A DNA stretch of 26,842 nucleotides from a virus. Under the pieces are notes generated by a model, which worked only from the letters and a program-made list of their open reading frames with translations, was not told the DNA's origin and did no database searches. Shown in pieces: positions 1 through 5,906 of the stretch. Within the stretch, counting starts at the first letter, position 1, and every line of letters starts with the position of its first letter. The DNA lies in IMG/VR virus record IMGVR_UViG_3300020430_002305, positions 1 through 26,842 of that record, one strand, 5' to 3'. The position numbers and the translations under genes are program-made.

Positions 1-7
1 TTAGTAT

Positions 8-35
8 ATTGTATAACAGATTGGTGATCTGTCAA
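8..35 (-). promoter_or_regulatory. sigma70-like promoter with a dyad in its spacer, firing out of the window
   Basis: On the minus strand TTGACA (35-30) is followed by a 16-base spacer and TACAAT (13-8). This is close to a bacterial sigma70 consensus and predicts transcription starting near position 1, for a gene beyond the window edge. The spacer and the -35 box hold a perfect inverted repeat, ACAGAT (16-21) and ATCTGT (27-32), around a 5-base loop. It could be an operator. There is no T-run, so a terminator is less likely. Confidence 0.6.
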
Positions 36-45
36 TGAGTGGTAA

Positions 46-381
46 TTATTTAGACTTCCTACTTGAACCTGTATAAAGTCCGAACCAGGCCGCACCTGCA
101 CCAACAACAATCGATATAAGTCCTGATTGCTCAAGTGTTGGATTTGGTAAGTTCATGTACCATATAACACACTTGTATAGGAGGACTATGTACGTGGTGA
201 TGAATATTCTTGGAAATATTCTCCAACTGTCTATCGCTCTTGCAAGGTGAATCAATCTTGCGTATGGGTTAGGGCCTAGGTCTTTTGCTGATGTATCGAC
301 TTCTAGTTCTACTTTAACTTTTTTGTTCGCAGTAGATTTATCTGCCGGCACAACCAATTTATCTTCATTTAATTCAGCCAT
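46..381 (-). CDS. Holin-like two-segment membrane protein
   Basis: The product has 111 residues. A charged N-terminal third (1-50) is followed by two hydrophobic segments at about 55-77 and 86-104, the second rich in Gly and Ala (VVGAGAAWFG), and a short basic tail (SSRKSK). Two membrane segments with a basic tail, at the end of a block holding an endolysin and spanin-like genes, suggest a holin or another membrane lysis protein. That role is inferred from context and topology; I see no diagnostic motif. I chose the ATG at 381 because it overlaps the stop of the upstream gene as TAATG and has AAAGG about ten bases upstream. An upstream in-frame start at 459 would give an unlikely Cys- and Lys-rich extension read through the upstream gene. 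Confidence 0.75.
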   Translation of the reverse strand: MAELNEDKLVVPADKSTANKKVKVELEVDTSAKDLGPNPYARLIHLARAIDSWRIFPRIFITTYIVLLYKCVIWYMNLPNPTLEQSGLISIVVGAGAAWFGLYTGSSRKSK

Positions 382-971
382 TATTTTGCACCTTTTATTT
401 TTGCGTTTCTTTTTCTGTGACCATTCCATGCAACAAAACCACCTAGCCTTAATGACCAATAAGCAAGTCTATTCATTGTGTAGAAGCCATTCACTATGAT
501 GTTGATGTCTCTGAAAATCTCATCTGCTCTTTTCTGCGTAATATCACCCATTGTGTCTTTTTTGTTTGCTTGGAGCAGTGTTTTATATTTGTATGCGTAG
601 TCGTGTACCAGTCCGCCTATCAGTAAAACGCCAACTGGTGAGAAGAATGTTCTCAAGAACTTTGGAATACTTGCACCATCGAATTGGAAACCTTTTGGTA
701 TCACGTATTCTGTGCCATCGATGTTGTACTTCCAATCATCAGTCAATATCCAGTTCCTTGTGGCCAATAACCAACATACTATACCACCCCAGAATCCTTT
801 TCCTTTTGTTGGAATAGGCACAGGTTGTAACTTAGGCATTCCCTTGAAATTGAATTTCATTTTTGTTTTTGCTCTTTTGTCTGTGAAGTTTATCACTGCG
901 GCTATGATCACAACAGCAATTAAAAGTGTCCACTGCCAAAATTTCATTGCTAATGATAAAATAAATTCCAT
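381..971 (-). CDS. DUF1353 family membrane-anchored protein
   Basis: The product has 196 residues. A hydrophobic segment at about 11-29 is followed by a soluble domain with the marks of the DUF1353 family: FDGASIP at 97-103, a Gly-rich hydrophobic stretch, and HDYAY at 123-127. DUF1353 proteins are common in phages and have no agreed biochemical function; the His-Asp-x-x-Tyr motif suggests a metal or catalytic site, which is inference. The gene lies in the lysis block, so a role in envelope breakdown or lysis control is plausible. The ATG at 971 has GAGGG about ten bases upstream and a late promoter box (AATAAATA) at 1008-1001. It is translationally coupled to the holin-like gene downstream (TAATG). 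Confidence 0.75.
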   Translation of the reverse strand: MEFILSLAMKFWQWTLLIAVVIIAAVINFTDKRAKTKMKFNFKGMPKLQPVPIPTKGKGFWGGIVCWLLATRNWILTDDWKYNIDGTEYVIPKGFQFDGASIPKFLRTFFSPVGVLLIGGLVHDYAYKYKTLLQANKKDTMGDITQKRADEIFRDINIIVNGFYTMNRLAYWSLRLGGFVAWNGHRKRNAKIKGAK

Positions 972-1000
972 AATTTTTTCCCTCTAATTAATAATATACG

Positions 1001-1008
1001 TATTTATT
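1001..1008 (-). promoter_or_regulatory. T4-type late promoter (AATAAATA)
   Basis: AATAAATA reads on the minus strand about 29 bases before the DUF1353 ATG, with a Shine-Dalgarno sequence (GAGGG) between them. It overlaps the stop of the nuclease gene. The 18 bases at 991-1008 recur exactly at 3009-3026, upstream of the i-spanin-like gene. Confidence 0.7.
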
Positions 1009-1438
1009 CAATGTCGCCTTGGACAGTACCTGCTTTTACTAATTTCCTTCTATTTGCCATGTGTTTGGCTTTAAGTTTTGCCTTGTTGCCACCAAAGTAA
1101 GGCACCGCGAAACCCTCGCGACACATTAGTTTTGACACAGGTTTGCCCTTGTACAAAAAGTCTCCAAGAACTCTACCAAACTTACCCTTCATGTCGACCC
1201 CTTTTTTATTGATGGTTGTTTTCAAAACTGTGTTTTTGCCGAGTACTCTTTTTAACATTGCCTTACTGGCCAACCCAAACTTCTTCTCAATTTTGTCTCT
1301 TGTTCTCGATTCGGGAGTGTCTATGCCCATGATCCTCACACGTTCATTCTTCTGCCAGATACCAAAGCCTAGGTCAATGTCAACATCTACTGTGTCACCG
1401 TCTATGACTCTGATCACTTTTGCTCTATAGGTCCACAT
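1004..1438 (-). CDS. Staphylococcal-type nuclease (SNase-like)
   Basis: The 144-residue product is a single SNase domain (PF00565 type, OB fold) that cleaves DNA or RNA phosphodiesters with calcium. Visible family features are VIDGDTVDVD at 11-20, RIMGIDTPE at 35-43, which supplies the catalytic Arg35, Asp40 and Glu43, and GKFGR at 85-89, which supplies the second catalytic Arg89. There is no signal peptide, so it should act inside the cell, for example on host DNA, unless released at lysis. It starts two bases from the stop of the preceding gene (TAG, one base, ATG), with GGAA about six bases upstream. The catalytic set is complete, so activity is expected. Confidence 0.92.
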   Translation of the reverse strand: MWTYRAKVIRVIDGDTVDVDIDLGFGIWQKNERVRIMGIDTPESRTRDKIEKKFGLASKAMLKRVLGKNTVLKTTINKKGVDMKGKFGRVLGDFLYKGKPVSKLMCREGFAVPYFGGNKAKLKAKHMANRRKLVKAGTVQGDIE

Positions 1439-1439
1439 A

Positions 1440-1649
1440 CTATTCCAATATTATTGCTTTTATTGATTTTTCGCCCATGTATATTTCGATTTTGCCTTTG
1501 CCTTTCCAACATTGATACTTTACATTTGGACTATAATTTCTTTCGGCTGTACGTTTGCCTCGCAAACAAAGTGCCATGCTGTCTTGGATTCTGTGTTCTT
1601 TTATCTCGCCATTCACGAACATCAATAAGGCTACCACTGTCTCTATCAT
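1440..1649 (-). CDS. Small conserved phage protein, function unknown
   Basis: This 69-residue protein has a hydrophobic N-terminus (IETVVALLMFVNG) and two Cys, at 28 and 47. It could be a short signal peptide or the first strand of a small beta-rich domain. I know of no function. Proteins like it sit next to the SNase and the membrane coiled-coil gene in marine T4-like phages (from memory, not searched). The ATG overlaps the stop of the upstream gene as TAATG, with GGAAA upstream, so the two are translationally coupled. Its place inside the late lysis and membrane block is the only functional hint. Confidence 0.7.
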   Translation of the reverse strand: MIETVVALLMFVNGEIKEHRIQDSMALCLRGKRTAERNYSPNVKYQCWKGKGKIEIYMGEKSIKAIILE

Positions 1650-2083
1650 TAGTTTCCGTTCTTGTAGACGATCTCTCTGTCAGCGTCTTTTAATTTTTCG
1701 ATTGATTCTTGTGCTTTTTCCATCTGCTCTTTAAGGAACTCTATGTTGACCTTGTTATTGGCCATATCATCAAGATGCTTCTGCATCCTTTCAACGGACT
1801 TGTATAGGTCTTCAATTAACATGAATTGTTCTATGTCTTGCGAACTTTGACCTAACTCACCTCTGGGATATCTTATTCTGAAGTCTGTGTTTTTTGTCAC
1901 TTCATTGTGTAGTCTTTCGTCCTCTGCTGTCATGTCTTTTTCTAGGAGGACAGATTGTGTTTCAAGTTTGTTCAATCTTTCAATAACGCCAAAGTATGCC
2001 CAAACTCCAACCGCTACTGCGGCCACTATAGAAATAAGGTTTCGCATTGGCATCGAAATTGATGTGCTATCACTGATTTTCAT
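1649..2083 (-). CDS. Membrane-anchored coiled-coil protein
   Basis: The product has 144 residues. One hydrophobic segment at about 14-32 (LISIVAAVAVGVWAYFGVI) is followed by a long helical, heptad-rich region running to the end, with many Glu, Lys and Leu. The topology, N-terminus in and a coiled coil in the periplasm, resembles i-spanins, but a better i-spanin candidate lies two genes upstream, so this may be another envelope-spanning component. Function is unknown. The ATG at 2083 follows a late promoter (AATAAATA at 2099-2092) by only eight bases, and no Shine-Dalgarno sequence is visible. Either the late mRNA is almost leaderless, or an internal Met (residue 11 or 13) is used. Confidence 0.8.
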   Translation of the reverse strand: MKISDSTSISMPMRNLISIVAAVAVGVWAYFGVIERLNKLETQSVLLEKDMTAEDERLHNEVTKNTDFRIRYPRGELGQSSQDIEQFMLIEDLYKSVERMQKHLDDMANNKVNIEFLKEQMEKAQESIEKLKDADREIVYKNGN

Positions 2084-2091
2084 AATAGTAG

Positions 2092-2099
2092 TATTTATT
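2092..2099 (-). promoter_or_regulatory. T4-type late promoter (AATAAATA)
   Basis: The box sits eight bases before the ATG at 2083. A T4-type late start about six bases past the box would leave almost no 5' untranslated region. Confidence 0.7.
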
Positions 2100-2490
2100 G
2101 ATTATTACCAGAGTCTTCGTAGTACTTCTTGTATTCTTCAAGCAGGTTGTTGGTCTCCTGAAGTTTCTGTCTGATCTGTGCGAAATTTCGGGCAAGTACC
2201 TGAAAGTCCTTGTCCGTGATTCCGAACAGTACGGGGTCTATGCCGGCATCCTCTAGTCTTTTGAACACTTCATCCGCGTTTGCAGAAGTGATTATAATCC
2301 ATTTGATTTCTTCCATCTGCAAAGGTGTAGGCATTTCATAATTCAACTTCTCTCTTGGTTTTTCAACAGAGAAAATTTTAATTTTCTTTTCGCCACCTAT
2401 ACTACATCCTGTGAGTGCCAGAATCAATAGAACTAGAATGACGCCTTTGAAGAATGAAACCCAGTAAGTGCCATAGTGAGACATCTTCAT
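2095..2490 (-). CDS. Lipoprotein, o-spanin-like
   Basis: The product has 131 residues from the chosen start. It has a lipoprotein signal: a short N-region, the hydrophobic core VILVLLILAL and the lipobox LTGC, followed by SIGG. A Pro-containing linker and a compact domain ending in a helical Tyr- and Glu-rich segment follow. Outer-membrane lipoproteins next to an i-spanin-like gene are the usual sign of an o-spanin, which joins inner and outer membrane during lysis. I chose the ATG at 2490 because GGAG lies seven bases upstream and the signal peptide then has a normal length. An in-frame ATG at 2544 would overlap the upstream gene and add 18 charged residues before the signal. The spanin role is inferred from topology and neighbours. 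Confidence 0.75.
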   Translation of the reverse strand: MKMSHYGTYWVSFFKGVILVLLILALTGCSIGGEKKIKIFSVEKPREKLNYEMPTPLQMEEIKWIIITSANADEVFKRLEDAGIDPVLFGITDKDFQVLARNFAQIRQKLQETNNLLEEYKKYYEDSGNNQ

Positions 2491-2536
2491 TGCCTGTCTC
2501 CATTTCTCACACCAATTTTTGTGCCATTGTATGATC

Positions 2537-3010
2537 TTATTCATGATGTACATAATTCGGATTTGCAAGTGCTGGGCACTCTGGGTTAATTTTAGATTTC
2601 AAAGTTGCTTTTAATTCTTCTTCGGTGTGTTCGGCTCCCGATGCCAGTTCTATGCACCTCGCCGCATTCTTGCCACCTTTGTTTATAATTCTTTCCATTG
2701 CCTCTGTTCTCTTGATTGAAAGTTTTCCTATGTCTCTGTTCTTCTTTGTGAAACGCTGATCTAGATCCTCTAGATCTTTTTTAAACGTGTTTATCAACAC
2801 ATTCAGTTTTTTATTGCTTTCCATTATGGCCTCGAAGTCTGCTTTCTGCTGTTCAAGAACTTTATTCTGTTCGGCCACGGCTGTTTCAAGTTTTATTTGA
2901 TTTGCCTTCAACGTGGCGTTGTCCGCTCGTAGTTTTATTACGTACATACCCGCACCCGCGATACCTGTGATAAGCAATATGGTTATAACCATTCTTATTG
3001 AACTAAACAT
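2537..3010 (-). CDS. i-spanin-like membrane coiled-coil protein
   Basis: The product has 157 residues. An N-terminal hydrophobic segment at about 6-25 (RMVITILLITGIAGAGMYVI) is followed by a long coiled coil (about 28-110) and a C-terminal part with two Cys (RCIELASG and PECPAL). This is the layout of Rz-type i-spanins: one inner-membrane anchor and a periplasmic rod. The next gene downstream is a lipoprotein, matching an Rz/Rz1 pair, and the endolysin is just upstream. The late promoter AATAAATA (3026-3019) lies eight bases before the ATG at 3010. No Shine-Dalgarno sequence is visible, so the late transcript would be nearly leaderless. The assignment rests on topology and position. Confidence 0.75.
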   Translation of the reverse strand: MFSSIRMVITILLITGIAGAGMYVIKLRADNATLKANQIKLETAVAEQNKVLEQQKADFEAIMESNKKLNVLINTFKKDLEDLDQRFTKKNRDIGKLSIKRTEAMERIINKGGKNAARCIELASGAEHTEEELKATLKSKINPECPALANPNYVHHE

Positions 3011-3018
3011 AATATACG

Positions 3019-3026
3019 TATTTATT
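3019..3026 (-). promoter_or_regulatory. T4-type late promoter (AATAAATA)
   Basis: The box lies eight bases before the ATG of the i-spanin-like gene. The surrounding 18 bases (3009-3026) are identical to 991-1008. Confidence 0.7.
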
Positions 3027-3486
3027 GGATAAGACCTGGCTTATAAACTGTTTTGCCATTCTCCTTCATTGCTGTGAGGACATGTTTCCTATTTGCGTCG
3101 TGTTTGTAAGAAACGTGTACCCAACCAGAGTCTGGTATACCAGGTGTGTAGAATTCCAATATCAACTGGTCAAACTCAGTGTTGTCTTTGATCCAATTGG
3201 CAACATCGTAGTTTGGCGTACCCGGGCACTCTATATCAACTGCTTCACCTTTGCAGTGTTGTGATTTTGCTGATCCTCCTATCGCTTCATTTAGTGCTGG
3301 TGCTCTATAGCCAGAATTGATTACTGTAACCCCAAAATGATCCCTCACTGGTTGCACCACGTGAGCAAAAAGCATTTTTGCATTTTGAAGGTGTATAGGA
3401 CTAGGGGTGTTATCTAAGCCTTGCCTTGTTGCAGTCTGGCTTTTTATAAATTCTTGTAACGTGAAATTTTTGCTTAACCTTACCAT
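3022..3486 (-). CDS. Peptidase M15 endolysin (D-Ala peptidase type)
   Basis: The product has 154 residues. It is a single peptidase M15 domain of the kind that cuts peptide cross-links in peptidoglycan, using zinc. The motif SGYR lies at 58-61. Zinc ligands are visible as SQH (His77), VDIE (Asp84) and WVHVS (His124). No signal peptide is present, so export would need a holin, and a holin-like gene lies about 2.6 kb downstream in the same block. It overlaps the end of the upstream gene by seven bases. Together with the spanin-like pair it forms a lysis cassette. The length is typical of a single-domain phage endolysin, with no separate wall-binding domain. Confidence 0.9.
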   Translation of the reverse strand: MVRLSKNFTLQEFIKSQTATRQGLDNTPSPIHLQNAKMLFAHVVQPVRDHFGVTVINSGYRAPALNEAIGGSAKSQHCKGEAVDIECPGTPNYDVANWIKDNTEFDQLILEFYTPGIPDSGWVHVSYKHDANRKHVLTAMKENGKTVYKPGLIQ

Positions 3487-4220
3487 CCAAACTTACTTAA
3501 TAGAACTGAGTCACCACCTTTGCTGAAAATGAACCTGTCCTCGGTAGTTTTGGTAATTTGATATGGTCCAAAATATTTGGTTAAGAACATACACTCACTC
3601 ATGGACTCTTGATCTAGTCTGAATGCTTTCACTTCGTTCATTATGAGATTTGTGGTCCCAAACGCATGTAATTCAAATTTTAATTCATCTGCATCTTTTT
3701 TCTTTATCGTAACCAAATTATTGTCTAGTTTAAATTCCATCATTTGGAATCTATCAAAGAAATCTTTTACTTCACCTAACCGCAGTGCATTCACTTTTTG
3801 ATTGTATGCTTCTGGCGTTCTCGGAAGTACATTTGATAAGTTTTCTCGCGATGCTTTGAAAGGCTTTGTTCTTTTATGATAAGTGAATTCGAATTCTTCA
3901 ATGTTTGTAAGTTTTTTTAAATCATCTAAGAATCTAGTTATCTTTTGGTCTACATTTTCTTGCCTCGCAAATTCAATAAAAACCCTGTGTTTTCCATCTT
4001 CTAGTGTGCCCGGTGTTGCATCCGCATCTAGGATGTCTTTGTATCCTGTCTCAGCAAAACGCTCGAGATCTTTTGCCGGGGCCTGCCCATCAACGGAGAA
4101 TGCAAGAACCATTATGTTCTTATCATCACCCATTTTTGATTTATACTGGTCGACAGAGAATCTATTAGATATTACTCCGTCAAGGTCTCCTGCCTTCAAA
4201 CCTTCATTAACTAATGTCAT
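3480..4220 (-). CDS. Conserved T4-like marine phage protein, probable virion component
   Basis: The product has 246 residues. The N-terminal half, with RFSVDQYKSKMGDDKNIMVL and ILDADATPGTLEDG, looks like a compact alpha/beta domain that I associate with proteins conserved in marine T4-like phages and often listed as structural. That is recollection, not a search. The C-terminal half (about 150-246) ends in a segment with TKYFGPYQITKTTEDRFIF. No enzyme motif, signal peptide or membrane segment is visible. It overlaps the next upstream gene by 14 bases and the endolysin by 7, so the three are probably co-translated from the late promoter near 4700. Confidence 0.75.
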   Translation of the reverse strand: MTLVNEGLKAGDLDGVISNRFSVDQYKSKMGDDKNIMVLAFSVDGQAPAKDLERFAETGYKDILDADATPGTLEDGKHRVFIEFARQENVDQKITRFLDDLKKLTNIEEFEFTYHKRTKPFKASRENLSNVLPRTPEAYNQKVNALRLGEVKDFFDRFQMMEFKLDNNLVTIKKKDADELKFELHAFGTTNLIMNEVKAFRLDQESMSECMFLTKYFGPYQITKTTEDRFIFSKGGDSVLLSKFGW

Positions 4221-4683
4221 TTAAACTTGTATCTCCTATGGCTACATTACTGCCTTCGCTGTCAATTTCGTCCTTGCCATGTTTGAAGTTTCCTATCAAT
4301 TCTTTGGGCATTTTTATCTCAACCACCCAAATATCATGTGCATCAATCTTGCCTTTGGTTGTTCCTGGTCTGTAATCATTTGGAGTTTTAATTTTTCTAG
4401 GTTTAAGTAATTCGTCTTTTTTGTATGTGACTTTACAGCCTTTGTCAAGCAATCTCTTTCCACCTGCAGGATCAGGCATTTTGTCTGCTGGCCACATAAA
4501 AGAACAAGTTACAAAATGTCTTGAGTCTTCAGGACCAGAAAGCAATTCGCCATCTTCCCAATTGGCAAATACATACACGTCCAACTCGTCGATCACACGT
4601 TCAAAATCCTTTAATATTGATAGTGTAGGCCCTACGGAGTATAGCGATTGTACGTTTTTGATTATGTCTAATACATCATGCAT
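4207..4683 (-). CDS. Conserved T4-like marine phage protein
   Basis: The product has 158 residues. The N-terminal region is helical (VLDIIKNVQSLYS). The middle holds FERVIDELDVYVFANWEDGEL and MPDPAGGKRLLDKGCKVTYK, and a strand-rich part (DIWVVEIKMPKELI) follows. I recognise it only as a protein conserved in marine T4-like phages, where a structural role is suspected. No catalytic motif is visible. The ATG at 4683 follows a late promoter (GATAAATA, 4700-4693) by nine bases, without a Shine-Dalgarno sequence. It is the first gene of the run leading through the 246-residue protein to the endolysin. It also marks a strand switch, because the next genes to the right are on the plus strand. Confidence 0.78.
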   Translation of the reverse strand: MHDVLDIIKNVQSLYSVGPTLSILKDFERVIDELDVYVFANWEDGELLSGPEDSRHFVTCSFMWPADKMPDPAGGKRLLDKGCKVTYKKDELLKPRKIKTPNDYRPGTTKGKIDAHDIWVVEIKMPKELIGNFKHGKDEIDSEGSNVAIGDTSLNDIS

Positions 4684-4692
4684 AGTAATTCT

Positions 4693-4700
4693 TATTTATC
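4693..4700 (-). promoter_or_regulatory. T4-type late promoter (GATAAATA)
   Basis: The box lies nine bases before the ATG at 4683, on the minus strand. It heads the operon that ends with the endolysin. Confidence 0.6.
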
Positions 4701-4748
4701 TTAAAGATCTGTGTTGTAAAATATGCATACTTATTTTGGTATTTTCAC

Positions 4749-4756
4749 AGTAAATA
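4749..4756 (+). promoter_or_regulatory. Possible late promoter (AGTAAATA) for the plus-strand island
   Basis: A TAAATA core preceded by AG lies seven bases before an ATG at 4764, the same geometry as the minus-strand late promoters. It differs from the NATAAATA consensus at the second base. It would make this gap a divergent promoter region with the box at 4693-4700. Confidence 0.4.
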
Positions 4757-4763
4757 TTTGTAC

Positions 4764-4865
4764 ATGAGTCGACTACGAAGACACATCAAATCACTACACA
4801 ACATAACCTACGAGGAATCATATGCTATTTTACAGAAGCCTACAAATGCGGCCTTTATTCCATAG
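4764..4865 (+). CDS. Possible 33-residue leader ORF
   Basis: A short frame begins at the ATG seven bases after the AGTAAATA box. It encodes a basic N-terminus (MSRLRRHIKSLHN) and ends at a TAG inside the next ORF, overlapping it by 44 bases in another frame. No Shine-Dalgarno sequence is seen, as with other nearly leaderless late genes here. It may be a real micro-protein or a leader whose translation affects the downstream ORF. Support is limited to position and start geometry. Confidence 0.3.
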   Translation: MSRLRRHIKSLHNITYEESYAILQKPTNAAFIP

Positions 4866-5049
4866 AAAACTATGGAAAATGATGAGGAAACAACGAGTGT
4901 ACGACAAGAGAGTGAAGTTATACATATTGAATCAACAATGGCTCAAAATTAGAAAACAAAAAGACAGAAGAAGGAGAAGGGTACTACGGAAATTATACAA
5001 GGCAAGTCAATTGTCTATGTTGAAACGTATGTACAGACAAGTTATTTGA
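4822..5049 (+). CDS. Very basic Arg/Lys-rich small protein on the plus strand
   Basis: This 75-residue frame is one of only a few supported plus-strand genes. It is extremely rich in Arg and Lys, with runs such as KQKDRRRRRVLRKLYK, plus Tyr, Leu and Met, and almost no acidic residues. That would suit a nucleic-acid-binding or RNA-binding helix. A good Shine-Dalgarno sequence (GAGGA) sits about seven bases before the ATG. No competing minus-strand frame exists across 4764-5041, which supports plus-strand coding. Its stop overlaps the stop of the convergent minus gene by eight bases. I recognise no family. The alternative is a non-coding, purine-rich transcript. Confidence 0.5.
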   Translation: MLFYRSLQMRPLFHRKLWKMMRKQRVYDKRVKLYILNQQWLKIRKQKDRRRRRVLRKLYKASQLSMLKRMYRQVI

Positions 5050-5317
5050 CGAATTGATCCATAGCCTCGGCATACCACTTTCGGTAGTGCTGTTCAATTT
5101 TTTCATAAGGAATATCATCCCTCTGGGCAACAGGAATTCCTGGCAATTCATTTTTCATAACCTCTTTGTTTACAAGATCTAAAATCACTGTGTATTCTCT
5201 GGCCTTACCTGGACCAATCTGTTTCTTTGACAGTTCAACAAATTCATCAAACTTTTTATCTGGTTTGATAATGTATTTTACACAGAAAAATCTTTTTTTA
5301 TTGTGTTTCTTCCCCAT
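5042..5317 (-). CDS. Small conserved hypothetical protein
   Basis: The 91-residue product starts with a basic stretch (GKKHNKKRFFCVKYIIKPD). A middle with REYTVILDLVNKEV suggests beta strands, and the C-terminal helix (KIEQHYRKWYAEAMDQFVK) is aromatic-rich. No catalytic motif, signal or membrane segment is visible, and I do not recognise the family. The ATG at 5317 lies inside the last 20 bases of the upstream oxygenase gene, so expression probably depends on that transcript. It ends tail-to-tail with the plus-strand basic ORF, overlapping by eight bases. Confidence 0.7.
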   Translation of the reverse strand: MGKKHNKKRFFCVKYIIKPDKKFDEFVELSKKQIGPGKAREYTVILDLVNKEVMKNELPGIPVAQRDDIPYEKIEQHYRKWYAEAMDQFVK

Positions 5318-5891
5318 TCGAATTACTTTTTTCCTCTACTGGTTCTCCCTCGAATGACATCCAGTATCTGTCTACTAAACCTGCATTACAACCTGAGTGC
5401 ATTGTTGAACCATGCCACAAGAACGCTGTTCCTCTAGGCAAGCCGTATGCAACTCTATCTTTATCCAAAAAGAATGCATGTCCAAGATGACTTGTGACAC
5501 AGACCCATACTCTCCTTACTTTTTTAATTTTTTTATCCGGGTTTGCTTTTTGCTTGAATCCGTTGTATCTGTCTATGTGTGGATGTGAAAACATTCCAGG
5601 TTTCATGGAATTAATTTTGACCACTGCGTTAGAGTATTTTATTCCAAATTTTTCAAAGTATTTTTTTGGTACACATTCCTTGACTTCTGGATAGTCTTTA
5701 CTGTGCCATTGGGTGATTCCAGTTTTTTTGGCGTACAAGGCAGTACTCTTGTCCTCAGTCCTATTACGATCAGTAGGAAAGAAAAATGCTTCTTCAACAT
5801 AAAATTCCTTAGGTTTTATATTTTTAGTGATATTGCTGATTTTGTCCCAATCGAGATCTAATACTGTGGTTTCTATATCTTTTAATGACAT
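5298..5891 (-). CDS. 2-oxoglutarate/Fe(II)-dependent oxygenase family protein
   Basis: The product has 197 residues with a double-stranded beta-helix (cupin-like) oxygenase layout. The iron site is visible as HPHID (His105 and Asp107) and a distal His165 in GSTMHSG; Arg175 in DRYWMSF is placed to bind 2-oxoglutarate. Such enzymes hydroxylate proteins, nucleic-acid bases or small molecules, and marine T4-like phages often carry several of them. The substrate cannot be read from the sequence. The ATG at 5891 follows a late-type AATAAATA box by five bases with no Shine-Dalgarno sequence. A second oxygenase-like protein lies at 9691-10716. Confidence 0.82.
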   Translation of the reverse strand: MSLKDIETTVLDLDWDKISNITKNIKPKEFYVEEAFFFPTDRNRTEDKSTALYAKKTGITQWHSKDYPEVKECVPKKYFEKFGIKYSNAVVKINSMKPGMFSHPHIDRYNGFKQKANPDKKIKKVRRVWVCVTSHLGHAFFLDKDRVAYGLPRGTAFLWHGSTMHSGCNAGLVDRYWMSFEGEPVEEKSNSNGEETQ

Positions 5892-5896
5892 AATAG

Positions 5897-5904
5897 TATT
5901 TATT
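5897..5904 (-). promoter_or_regulatory. T4-type late promoter (AATAAATA)
   Basis: The box is five bases before the ATG at 5891 and just past the stop of gene 44. It is the tightest promoter-to-ATG spacing among the consensus boxes here. Confidence 0.65.
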
Positions 5905-5906
5905 TG

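Noticed and set aside
16-32. Inverted repeat near the left edge considered as a terminator
   Set aside because: There is no T-run on either side, and it lies between good -35 and -10 boxes, so an operator fits better.
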